Below are positions 26,006 through 33,931 of a stretch of 44,199 nt of DNA, one piece after another. The notes under the pieces are model-generated. The model had not been told where the DNA came from. It saw nothing but the letters and a program-made list of their open reading frames with translations, and did not search any database. The DNA comes from Lachnospiraceae bacterium (lineage in GTDB: Bacteria; Bacillota; Clostridia; Lachnospirales; Lachnospiraceae), in contig JAFSYI010000095.1 in the NCBI GenBank assembly GCA_017450065.1, positions 1 through 44,199 on the forward strand, read 5' to 3'. Position numbers and translations under genes: made by a program. The first letter of the stretch is position 1. The number at the start of each line of letters is the position of its first letter.

Positions 26006-26057
26006 ATTTTAAATTGTAAATTTTCTGTGAACTTTTCCGTATGTCCTAAAAAATCCG

Positions 26058-26822
26058 TTACGCCCTCTTTCCAAAGAATATCTTGAGCCACTTAAGGAGT
26101 TCAGGCCTGGGCGTGGATTTAAGTATATAGCCATCCGGCTTAAGGGCTATTACCTGCTTAACACTCTCCGCATCTCCTATTCCCGTAAGAAAGACTATGG
26201 GGATACCCGCCGTGTCCGGTTCACTCCTGAGCATCCTAAGAACCTGAGGTCCTGTCGTTACCGGCATTTCATAATCAAGCAGGACAAGATCCACATTTTT
26301 TTTCATGAGAAAGCTTATTGCCTGCATCCCCGAAGTAACAATAAACACCTGGTAGTCATCCTTAAGCCAGTCTCTTACTATCCTCGCGAAGGACGGATCG
26401 TCATCCACCACGAGGATGCTTTTCTCTGTCATTCTGATCGCGCGCTGTTTAAGCAGATCGGATATCTTAGCGGCAAATCCTTCCATATCAAGAGGGCGCA
26501 GCACCCATTCCGATATTCGTAAATACGGATGATTCCTCTGAAGCTCCTGTTTCTCTGTGTTCTCACCTATTACAATAAGATCCTTCTCTTCTTCTCTGAC
26601 TATATCATTTATGTAAATCAGGGCATCCGACATCGCATCGGCATCACCGGAGAGGTACACTACATATATCGCTGACCTGTCATCATATTTCTTCACCAAA
26701 TTAACGACCGGCATGCAGTGTTCAACGTTTACCCCTGCGTCCTGAAGCTTACGCTCCATGCCTTTAACAATTATTCCCTCGCTTGAAGATATCAAGACAA
26801 CAAGGTCAGTAGCCTGCGCCAT
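26058..26822 (-). CDS. Tandem receiver-domain response regulator
   Basis: 254-aa cytosolic protein with two receiver-like folds and no DNA-binding or enzymatic output. Residues about 6-125 have the alternating beta-alpha pattern of a receiver but lack the phospho-acceptor Asp. Residues about 134-250 form an intact receiver: acidic pocket VVDDD at 138-142, Asp183 in LVLLDYEMP, Thr in VFLTG and Lys in YILKSTP. Such proteins act as phosphate sinks or by protein contact. The ATG at 26822 was preferred to a GTG at 26831 because the GTG lies inside the ribosome binding site AGAGG. A strong promoter lies about 120 bp upstream. No partner kinase is adjacent; the hybrid kinase at 3425-6331 is one candidate. 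Confidence 0.8.
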   Translation of the reverse strand: MAQATDLVVLISSSEGIIVKGMERKLQDAGVNVEHCMPVVNLVKKYDDRSAIYVVYLSGDADAMSDALIYINDIVREEEKDLIVIGENTEKQELQRNHPYLRISEWVLRPLDMEGFAAKISDLLKQRAIRMTEKSILVVDDDPSFARIVRDWLKDDYQVFIVTSGMQAISFLMKKNVDLVLLDYEMPVTTGPQVLRMLRSEPDTAGIPIVFLTGIGDAESVKQVIALKPDGYILKSTPRPELLKWLKIFFGKRA

Positions 26823-26941
26823 TCCAAACACCTCTTGCTTTCATTATATTGTTTCTGTACATGATCCACAGAGCATCCGCTTTTACGTATTTACCATGTC
26901 CTCATGATCTGTGTCTGCCTGTCATTTTTATATTCATATTA

Positions 26942-26970
26942 ATTATCTAATGCTTTACATTTTGTGTCAA
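26942..26970 (-). promoter_or_regulatory. Sigma-A-type promoter of the tandem-receiver gene
   Basis: On the minus strand: perfect TTGACA (26965-26970), 17-bp spacer, GATAAT (26942-26947). The predicted leader is about 110 nt and contains a 6-bp complementarity (CACAGA/TCTGTG); it does not match a c-di-GMP riboswitch by eye. Confidence 0.78.
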
Positions 26971-27005
26971 GTGTCTGAATAATTACTTTATTCTTAAAAC
27001 AAAAA

Positions 27006-27043
27006 TTGTACATTTATGTATATCAGTGTACATAAATGTACAA
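27006..27043 (-). terminator. Intrinsic terminator of the VTC-DUF4956-DUF4353 operon
   Basis: Perfect 15-bp stem: ttgtacatttatgta (27006-27020) with tacataaatgtacaa (27029-27043), 8-nt loop, followed on the minus strand by TTTTTGTTTT. It lies about 60 bp after the DUF4353 gene stop. Confidence 0.85.
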
Positions 27044-27104
27044 CTTCATTTCAGCCCGGCAACAGTGATCTTCGGTAATACTCTCCGTTTCCGTTAAGCT
27101 TATA

Positions 27105-29099
27105 TCATCTTCTTCTGTAACCCGAAGCAAAAGCAATTCCCGCAGTCATTGCTACTGCCGATAAAACAAGTTTCAACAGCGTTGCCGAATCGTATTCCGT
27201 GATCAGCTTCCCGGTAAATCCCGCAGAGGCTGCCGCCTGATCATCCTGATCCTGTTCCCCCGGCATTCTGTTACGGAAATCCGTGCCGCCGTTCATTTGC
27301 ATACCATTACCTGATATACCGGTGTTTTCACCCGATCCCTGAATGCCTTCCATACCGGGCGGCATTGATCCTTCCATACCTTCCGGAATCTCCCCCGGTG
27401 GCTGCGGCATTTCTCCTGCTGCCGAGTCTCCTGCAGCACTCCTGCCCCCACGGCCGAAGCCCCTGTGCCCTTCCCCGCTCTTTGCCATATCAGCAGACAG
27501 GCTGTCTCCCATATGCATCCCGCCAAAGTTTTTCTGCCTGCCGGAGCCTGAACTCTGCCCATCACCGAACGTAGAGGATATCTCTTCCAGGGTTATACTC
27601 TCAGACTTATCACCCAGAACTATATCATAGGTGCTTCCCACCTTCATTTCGGGGCAGCTAAGGATCGCGCACGTAAAGCTGTTGGGAATTTCTGCATTCA
27701 TAACAGTTTCCCCGGCTTCTGTTTTCAGAGATATTACAGATCCTGCGTCCACGCCTTCACCGATATTATATAACAGGGACACCTGTGTCGAGGAAGTATC
27801 GAAGCCCTCAGCCATGTTACTGCTTCCGCAGGCGATCACCGTACCGCCTTCTATAACACATGCTCCTCCGCTTTCACTGCCGTAATCAATGGCATTATTC
27901 GAGCCGTCTCCCGTAAGGCTTATAAAGATATTACCACCGTAGATATAAATATCACCGTTACTGTCAAGGCCATCCGCATCACGCGCTGTCGGGTTTATTA
28001 TTCTGATATTTCCATCATATATTTTTATATAAGGCAGCGAATCCACGCTTTCCTGATCAGCAGCAGACTGTTCCGGGGTACCGGTGTCCCTGCCGTCCGG
28101 CATTTCAACCGGCATACCATTCTGCCCTTCCGACGTTATACCTGCCATACCGTCCGGCGCTTCAGGCATTTCGCCGGGCATACCGCCCTGCCCTTCCTGC
28201 ATTCCCCACGGCATACCAAAACCCGATGTCGAGCCTCCGGCAGCATTAAATCCATCATCCGACGGATATATTTCAATATTTCCGCTGTATACGTTTATAT
28301 TCTCTGCTTCCAGGCCCTCATAACATTCATTAATGAGAATATCCGAGTTATCTATGTGAATCGTTCCTTCAGTCGTTACTGCATCATCTCCGGCAGTTAT
28401 TGTCAGGCCGGTGTTAACCAGCGCAACATCTTCATTAACATGAAGTGCATCCTGTTTCGCTGTTATGTTAACCGTGCCTCCTGCGATCGCAAGATCATCA
28501 TTCGCCTTGATGCCGTGTTTATAGTCTGCCGTTATCGTCAGTGAACCGCTTCCGTTTATTGTCAGGTCATCATGCGAGAATATTACAGCCTCTGCTCCAT
28601 CATTTATTGCCGCTTCCGAATATGTATCTCCTCCGGACAGGGTATTGGTACTGCCCTCCTTAAGAGTAATAAATACTTTATCGGCCTCCTCGACTCTTAT
28701 ACAGGCATCCTCCTCATTGCTGAGAGTCACATTATCAAGCATTATCCACACCTTGGAGCTCGAATAAGCATCCACAATAAGCCTGCCGTTATCAAGGCTT
28801 CCCGTCACAACATATTTTCCTCCGTTCGAGATAACGATATCAGACCCGTTGACATATGCACCGTTACCGCTTATCTTTGCCGAATCGCCGTTCAGTGTTA
28901 TCACGGAAGCATCGTCTGTATCCCATGTCCCGTTAAGATCATTGGCTGTTATATATTCATTTCCTGTATAGGTTTCCGAATCCATATCCACAACAGACTC
29001 GATACCCAGCTTCTTTCCGTTAATAAACAGCACTGTAGTAATAAGGGCTGCCACCATAACGGCTATGCATATCTTATCTATATTCTTATTTGCCGTCAT
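27105..29099 (-). CDS. DUF4353 (carbohydrate-binding-like) surface protein
   Basis: 664-aa membrane-anchored protein. An N-terminal TM/signal segment (about 10-27) is followed by a beta-helix-like region of short strand repeats (about 60-300: NGGKYVVTGSLDNGRLIVDA, DNVTLSNEEDACIRV, SHDDLTINGSGSLTI, KHGIKANDDLAIAGGTVNI, KQDALHVNEDV). This is the pattern of DUF4353/'carbohydrate-binding domain-containing' proteins. A Gly/Met/Pro-rich insertion lies at about 300-350, a second beta-helical part follows to about 460, then another Gly/Met/Pro-rich linker, and a C-terminal TM (about 640-660) ending in YRRR. Both termini are thus membrane-associated. GGGAGG precedes the ATG. It is the last gene of the polyP-type operon. 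The ligand is unknown. Confidence 0.82.
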   Translation of the reverse strand: MTANKNIDKICIAVMVAALITTVLFINGKKLGIESVVDMDSETYTGNEYITANDLNGTWDTDDASVITLNGDSAKISGNGAYVNGSDIVISNGGKYVVTGSLDNGRLIVDAYSSSKVWIMLDNVTLSNEEDACIRVEEADKVFITLKEGSTNTLSGGDTYSEAAINDGAEAVIFSHDDLTINGSGSLTITADYKHGIKANDDLAIAGGTVNITAKQDALHVNEDVALVNTGLTITAGDDAVTTEGTIHIDNSDILINECYEGLEAENINVYSGNIEIYPSDDGFNAAGGSTSGFGMPWGMQEGQGGMPGEMPEAPDGMAGITSEGQNGMPVEMPDGRDTGTPEQSAADQESVDSLPYIKIYDGNIRIINPTARDADGLDSNGDIYIYGGNIFISLTGDGSNNAIDYGSESGGACVIEGGTVIACGSSNMAEGFDTSSTQVSLLYNIGEGVDAGSVISLKTEAGETVMNAEIPNSFTCAILSCPEMKVGSTYDIVLGDKSESITLEEISSTFGDGQSSGSGRQKNFGGMHMGDSLSADMAKSGEGHRGFGRGGRSAAGDSAAGEMPQPPGEIPEGMEGSMPPGMEGIQGSGENTGISGNGMQMNGGTDFRNRMPGEQDQDDQAAASAGFTGKLITEYDSATLLKLVLSAVAMTAGIAFASGYRRR

Positions 29100-29166
29100 T
29101 TACATCCCTCCCTGATGCCCAATTCTGTTTCATGATCAGCTTTTACACTACTATGTCAATATATCT

Positions 29167-29838
29167 TTATCCCATATATTCACCGTTATAGCTTACAAGA
29201 ACCGCACTGTTCACACCGTTCATATCTGCTATTTCATTCACAAAATCGGTATTATCATCCTTAATCCTCACTTCAAGATTAAGCTCAACATTGCCCTTCT
29301 GCACTGTCTTTGACTTCACAATGCTTCTTGTCGATCTCTTATCGAGGAATTCCTTTACAGCCTTCTCCGAATCCGAATCCCGGCAGGAAACCACCAGTAT
29401 GTAGGGATTGGTCTTTTCCTTTTTATTGACAAACACCAGAAGGATAATACCTATAAGAATACTTCCGAACACTGCAAGAGGTATCATTCCGGCTGCCAGA
29501 ACTATTCCTGCGGCTATGGACCAGAACAGGAAAGCTATGTCAAGAGGCTCCTTAATGGCAGTTCTGAAACGTACGATCGACAATGCACCGACCATACCCA
29601 GGGAAAGTACCACATTGGAGGTTACTGCAAGGATTACCAGTGTTGTGATCATTGTCAGAGCTATAAGCGTGGTACCAAAGCCTGCGGAATACATTACCCC
29701 CGAATAGGTCTTCTTATAAACAAAGAAGATAAAAAGTCCCAGGCAGAATGCCAGTGCCATGGCTATTACCATGTCCAGAATGCTTACGCTTGTAACGTTT
29801 TCTATAAAGCTTGATTTGAAGATATCGCTGAATGTCAT
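29167..29838 (-). CDS. DUF4956 membrane protein
   Basis: 223-aa integral membrane protein with about four TM helices in the first 140 residues (around 20-42, 50-72, 78-95, 103-137) including SLGMVGALSIVRFRTAIKEPLDI, the conserved core of DUF4956, and a cytosolic alpha/beta C-terminal domain (about 145-223). The core motif resembles segments of MgtC-like and ion-channel-type membrane proteins, but no activity is established. Start at 29838 because AGGAG lies 8 nt before it; a further ATG at 29856 would place this ribosome binding site inside the gene. It is consistently found between a VTC-domain protein and a surface protein, as here. Confidence 0.87.
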   Translation of the reverse strand: MTFSDIFKSSFIENVTSVSILDMVIAMALAFCLGLFIFFVYKKTYSGVMYSAGFGTTLIALTMITTLVILAVTSNVVLSLGMVGALSIVRFRTAIKEPLDIAFLFWSIAAGIVLAAGMIPLAVFGSILIGIILLVFVNKKEKTNPYILVVSCRDSDSEKAVKEFLDKRSTRSIVKSKTVQKGNVELNLEVRIKDDNTDFVNEIADMNGVNSAVLVSYNGEYMG

Positions 29839-29899
29839 GATCTTCTCTCCTTTCATTTATGAAATTATGTTAACCATTCACTTTAGTTTCACATTTATC

Positions 29900-30586
29900 T
29901 CAGCCGTATATCCGGCAGGCTGCGTACTTAGAGAAGCCCCCTGTCCTTCTGTTCTTCAGCTGTATAATATCCCTGATGATATCCGGAAGGTATTCATCCC
30001 ATTTCACTTCCAGTATTACCACCGGATCACCCGCGGGTACTGTTACGCATTTCGGATTGAGGAAATCAGTACATCCCATTCCCGTACGTATGTTGTAATC
30101 AAGCGTCACCCTTACATTCCCGGGCCCGAATATATACGGATCACGCGTGTAGTCGACAATCGTCTTCGGCTTAAGCCCCTGACCTCTCATCTTTGTATAC
30201 AGCTCCCTGACAAGCGGTCTGTCACTTTCCATCATCCAGCCAAGATCGTTATCAACTATGCGCTGAGCCTCTTCTGCCGTTATCAGTGCGCTCTGCTTAT
30301 TGCAGAGATTAACTATCTTACTCTTCTTTTCCAGATGTATGAATCCTGTATCGCCGTTATAATAACGGATCCTGAATTTCTCACGTCTGTTTATGCCGTT
30401 AACCTTCTCTGTAAGCGCTTTATCATTTATATTGTCAAAATAGAGACTGCGTATCTCATATACTCCGTCTTTGGCATGCGGATCGGGCGTTGCCACGGCA
30501 TTCAGTCTTTGTCTGAGTATCAGCCTGTCTGCCGGAGTAATGATATGCTTCATTTCATGTCTGAATTTAAGCTCTTCGTTTCCCAT
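29900..30586 (-). CDS. VTC-domain (polyphosphate polymerase-like) protein
   Basis: 228-aa soluble protein of the CYTH/triphosphate-tunnel superfamily, VTC branch. In yeast the VTC4 domain makes polyphosphate from ATP. Motifs of the tunnel are present: KFRHEMKHII (basic N-terminal strand), YEIRSLYFDN, KFRIRYYNGD, FIHLEKKSK, VDYTRDPYIF, VRVTLDYNIRTG and the metal-binding ILEVKWDEYLP, with KYAACR at the end. All the Lys/Arg and Glu positions expected of a catalytic tunnel appear to be present. GGAGG precedes the ATG by 5 nt. It is first in a three-gene operon. No SPX domain is fused, so regulation differs from eukaryotic VTC. Polyphosphate synthesis is inferred. Confidence 0.85.
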   Translation of the reverse strand: MGNEELKFRHEMKHIITPADRLILRQRLNAVATPDPHAKDGVYEIRSLYFDNINDKALTEKVNGINRREKFRIRYYNGDTGFIHLEKKSKIVNLCNKQSALITAEEAQRIVDNDLGWMMESDRPLVRELYTKMRGQGLKPKTIVDYTRDPYIFGPGNVRVTLDYNIRTGMGCTDFLNPKCVTVPAGDPVVILEVKWDEYLPDIIRDIIQLKNRRTGGFSKYAACRIYG

Positions 30587-30680
30587 AATGACCTCCGCTG
30601 AAAAATTATGGATAAACTATAACATATAAATTGTGTTACGAATTTGTTTCATTTGTGAACAATCTGCGAACTCAATAGTA

Positions 30681-30715
30681 AAAAAGCTCTGATATGTCAT
30701 ACATCAGAGCTTTTT
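30681..30715. terminator. Bidirectional-looking intrinsic terminator after potD
   Basis: 13-bp stem, aaaaagctctgat (30681-30693) with atcagagcttttt (30703-30715), 9-nt loop. On the minus strand it follows the potD stop by 27 bp and ends in a T-run, so it closes the pot operon upstream of the VTC operon. Confidence 0.88.
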
Positions 30716-30741
30716 CCAATATTATGTCAGCCCATCGGATC

Positions 30742-32343
30742 TCATTTCCACACAAACAGCTTATTGATATCAAAGCACCTGACATTTGTCCATGCCCGGT
30801 TGATCCTTTCGTTTGCTTCTTCGTCAAAGCACTCCATAACAACCGCGTGATCTACTATTGACTTCGATGGATACTGGGCATACAGTTGTCGTTCAAGCTG
30901 ATCGGGAGTAGTGATCACACTGTATTTCTCATCCGCTTCATCCGTATCTGCCTCAAAGAAATATCCTATTCCGCTGTATACGACTGTTTCCTCACCGGCG
31001 TTACCGTTTTCTTCCTCAGACAATGTCTCATCAGAACCAGGTTCTGTATCCTCATCATCGGTATCGTCCGGATGACCGTCCGCAGCAGCCTCAATTCCTT
31101 CGATGTCTTCCGGTTCCTCAGCTTCGTCCGTATCTGCCGCATAACAGTAGTTAATATATTGGTATATAAGGTCTGACTCTCCTCCTGAAATAACAGAAGT
31201 ATAACCTATATAATACATGTTTCGGATCGCATTATCCGGACGGCTCATATAATTAACAAATGCCTCTGCCGCCTGCTGCTTATCAGGATCCTGCTCAAGA
31301 CCTTCCTTAAGCATTACCCACCCGTCAAACCACAGATTGGTCCCTTCCTCCGGCATCACATAACACAGCTCCACTCCGTCTTCCTCAGCCTGGTCAAGGG
31401 TATATACTGCATCTCCGGACCACTGTATGTTCGCTACCACCTTACCCGTTACCATGTCCGCTTTTCCGCTGTCGGTTTCAAAAGAGTACACATTATCCTT
31501 CGCCTTCGAAAGAATATCCTCCGCCCTCTTAACCGATGCCTCATCCGTACGGTTCAGTACTTTTGAAAGCTTCTGTCTGTAATCAGGTGAATTCTTGAAA
31601 TCATCCGCCGTTATCTCATCATAGTATTCTATACCCAAAGCCGCAAAATACGTATCCCTGACGCTGTCCTTAACCGTTATCCTTCTGTAATAATCCTTAT
31701 TCAGTATCACATCCCAATGGGAGGCATCCTCTTTGGATATCTCCTCGGGATTATAGACAACACCCATGGTTCCCCACATATATCCCGCAGCATAGCCCGA
31801 CAGATCCTCACCGTTTACAGACAGCCCTTTAAATACGGAATCTATGTATGGCGAAACTCCTTTGGCATAATAATTATTATCGCCGGAAGCATCAAAAAAG
31901 CTCTCAGAGTACGGAACCAGCTTCCCTTCCCTGAGAAGCTTCTCCATCATATAATCGGAGGGACATACAAGGTCGTAAACATCACCGATAGTTATCTGGT
32001 TATACAGTTCTTCATTGGTACCGAAAGTCGAATACTCTACTTTAACCTTTTTCCCGTATGTTTCGTAATACCAGTTCTCGAAATCCGTAATTATACTGTT
32101 CTCTCCGCATATTTCGGTACCGTCTTCAAGCTCTATGGTCTCGTCCCAGTCACCCTCGTCTATATATTCCTCCCAGTTGCTTACCCTTAAAACAACGGCG
32201 CCTGATGCTTCATCGGAATTACAGCCGGTCAGCATAAATGACACGACGGTACAGGAAGCAAATATCACTTTTCGTGCTGCTGTGGCAACACGGGCAGACC
32301 TGTGTTTATTAAAGCAAATGTTTTCCAAACGCTCCCGTATCAT
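30742..32343 (-). CDS. potD: Spermidine/putrescine-type substrate-binding lipoprotein PotD
   Basis: 533-aa extracellular binding protein for a polyamine ABC importer, lipid-anchored through Cys41 (FMLTGC) after an unusually long basic n-region. The mature part starts with VVLRVSNWEEYID, typical of PotD/PotF, and includes VCPSDYMMEKLLREG, YMWGTMGVVYNPE, VVANIQWSGDAVYTLDQAEEDG and WFDGWVMLKEG. It is well above the usual ~350 residues because an acidic low-complexity insertion (about 395-455, rich in Asp, Glu, Thr) interrupts the C-terminal lobe before NERINRAWTNVRCFDINKLF. It overlaps potC by 4 bp (ATGA) and is followed by a strong terminator. Confidence 0.92.
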   Translation of the reverse strand: MIRERLENICFNKHRSARVATAARKVIFASCTVVSFMLTGCNSDEASGAVVLRVSNWEEYIDEGDWDETIELEDGTEICGENSIITDFENWYYETYGKKVKVEYSTFGTNEELYNQITIGDVYDLVCPSDYMMEKLLREGKLVPYSESFFDASGDNNYYAKGVSPYIDSVFKGLSVNGEDLSGYAAGYMWGTMGVVYNPEEISKEDASHWDVILNKDYYRRITVKDSVRDTYFAALGIEYYDEITADDFKNSPDYRQKLSKVLNRTDEASVKRAEDILSKAKDNVYSFETDSGKADMVTGKVVANIQWSGDAVYTLDQAEEDGVELCYVMPEEGTNLWFDGWVMLKEGLEQDPDKQQAAEAFVNYMSRPDNAIRNMYYIGYTSVISGGESDLIYQYINYCYAADTDEAEEPEDIEGIEAAADGHPDDTDDEDTEPGSDETLSEEENGNAGEETVVYSGIGYFFEADTDEADEKYSVITTPDQLERQLYAQYPSKSIVDHAVVMECFDEEANERINRAWTNVRCFDINKLFVWK

Positions 32344-33140
32344 AGCCTGGCACTCTCCTCTTCAACTTTCTGGGCTCTTAAATTGGCAATTACCACAACC
32401 AGTACAACTATTACAAAAAGCACGGCCGATAAAGCCCACAGAGCAGTCTTAATACCTGTCTGTGCCCCACGTGTTGCGTTTACAACATAGGTGCTTATCG
32501 TATCAAAGGTTGTTGGTTTCGTATAAGTGGCTATGAAATAATCATCCAGTGACAGTGTAACAGCCGTCATAAAGCCTGATACTATCCCGGGACCTATCTG
32601 CGGCAGCACCGCCTTTCTCAGCGCCTGTGAGGGATTACAGCCAAGATCCATGGCAGCCTCATACAGTGAGTCATCCATCATCTTAAGCCTCGGCGTAACC
32701 GAAAGATAAACAAACGGTGTACACAGTGCGGTCTGGGCAATGATAAGCGGAATATACGTATCCTTATCCATATGAAGCAGGACGATCATAAATACGCATA
32801 TGGAGAAGCCCGTCACAACGTCCGCATTCACTATAGGGACCTGATTGAATATTTCTATTGTCCTTCGCGTACCTCTCCTGCCGTAATATGCTCCCACAGC
32901 GCCCGTGGTTCCAAGCAGCACCGAAAGCAGCGCTACAGCCACAGCCAGTGAAAGCGTTCCGAACATCATCCTGATAAGGGCCGGTTCAGTGAACAGCGTA
33001 ACATAATTATGTAAGGAAAAGCCTCTTACCGAACCGATCATTGTCGAGTCGGTAAAGCTGTAGAAGGACAATATCAGTATCGGAAGATAAAGGAAAGCGA
33101 GCACAAGCCATATTATAATATGCTGTATGTATTTCTTCAT
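32340..33140 (-). CDS. potC: Spermidine/putrescine ABC transporter permease PotC
   Basis: 266-aa integral membrane permease with six TM helices. The EAA loop, EAAMDLGCNPSQALRKAVLPQIGPG, contacts the ATPase. It forms the translocation pore with PotB. Typical PotC features are the SFTDSTM start region, NADVVTGFS and SLDDYFIATYT near helix 6. Length is normal. It overlaps potB by 4 bp upstream and potD by 4 bp downstream. Confidence 0.95.
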   Translation of the reverse strand: MKKYIQHIIIWLVLAFLYLPILILSFYSFTDSTMIGSVRGFSLHNYVTLFTEPALIRMMFGTLSLAVAVALLSVLLGTTGAVGAYYGRRGTRRTIEIFNQVPIVNADVVTGFSICVFMIVLLHMDKDTYIPLIIAQTALCTPFVYLSVTPRLKMMDDSLYEAAMDLGCNPSQALRKAVLPQIGPGIVSGFMTAVTLSLDDYFIATYTKPTTFDTISTYVVNATRGAQTGIKTALWALSAVLFVIVVLVVVIANLRAQKVEEESARL

Positions 33141-33931
33141 ATTCTCTGCTCCTCCTTTTCACCTCTGTTCAGTATCCGTTCCGTAAATATTGCAAAAAAT
33201 CCTATGAACATAAGCAGGATAGCCGAAATGATCGAGCCGTTGTTCCAGTCATAGGAACTAAAGTAGCTTCCTATCAGGCTTCCCATGATATAAGTACTGT
33301 TATATACCATATCAAGCACAACATAATTGGTCATGGCCGGTAGGAAAACCATGGTTATACCGCTTATGATCCCGGGGACGGTAAGCGGCAGGATAATACT
33401 CTTCAAAACCTGAGGGAAAGTGGCTCCCAGATCGTATCCGGCTTCTATTATCGAGCTGTCAAGCTTGGTAAGCGCATTAAACAGAGGCATGATCATAAAG
33501 GGCAGAAAATCATAAACCATACATATCACCGTATTCAGAAAGGGATGATATGCAAGGTTACCCTCCAGCATCGTAAGTATCTCTTTAAGTGCCGTGATCC
33601 TGAGTGTAAAATTGATCCACATGGGAAGTACGAATATCATAAGAAAGGAATGCTTTCTTGCATACTTCCCCTTAGCCAGTATGTATGCTACGGGATATGC
33701 CAGCAGAAGACATATGACGGTAACGATCACCGCTATGGCAAGCGAATAGACAAGTGTACCCATAGTCTTGCTGTTTGTAAAAAAGACGATAAAATTGGTA
33801 AACGATATATTACCGTCATCATCGGTGAAGCCGTAATACAATACCACGAGAAGCGGCATGACAACAAACAGTACAAGATAGATAAGATACGGGACTGACA
33901 GCTGCCTTCTGTCCAAATGGAAATTTTTCAA
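33137..33931 (-). CDS. potB: Spermidine/putrescine ABC transporter permease PotB
   Basis: 264-aa permease with six TM segments and the EAA motif EAGYDLGATFPQVLKSIILPLT. It pairs with PotC. I place the start at a TTG (33931) whose last two bases overlap the potA TGA stop (ATTGA): AGGAGG lies 7 nt upstream, and the resulting N-terminus MKNFHLDRRQLSVPYL suits the family. An ATG at 34021 would add 30 Gly/Lys/Arg-rich residues, overlap potA by 94 bp and have its ribosome binding site inside coding sequence, so it is less likely. Confidence 0.93.
   Translation of the reverse strand: MKNFHLDRRQLSVPYLIYLVLFVVMPLLVVLYYGFTDDDGNISFTNFIVFFTNSKTMGTLVYSLAIAVIVTVICLLLAYPVAYILAKGKYARKHSFLMIFVLPMWINFTLRITALKEILTMLEGNLAYHPFLNTVICMVYDFLPFMIMPLFNALTKLDSSIIEAGYDLGATFPQVLKSIILPLTVPGIISGITMVFLPAMTNYVVLDMVYNSTYIMGSLIGSYFSSYDWNNGSIISAILLMFIGFFAIFTERILNRGEKEEQRI

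Larger units (their letters stand above)
25681..26057. other. Gene-free interval between the LysM and tandem-receiver genes
   Basis: About 375 bp with no convincing ORF or RNA gene. It holds, from left to right, the LysM leader, the partial dispersed repeat, a short hairpin (aaaatac 25830-25836 / gtatttt 25843-25849), an AT-rich stretch, and the long hairpin at 25931-26005. Confidence 0.7.

Noticed and set aside
26823-26941. c-di-GMP riboswitch in the leader of the tandem-receiver gene
   Set aside because: The 110-nt leader lacks the conserved GEMM core. Only a 6-bp complementarity and a gatcatg direct repeat are visible.
30600-30680. Operator-like ATTTGT/AATTGT repeats upstream of the VTC gene
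   Set aside because: Three loose copies at uneven spacing in AT-rich DNA; not convincing as a binding array.
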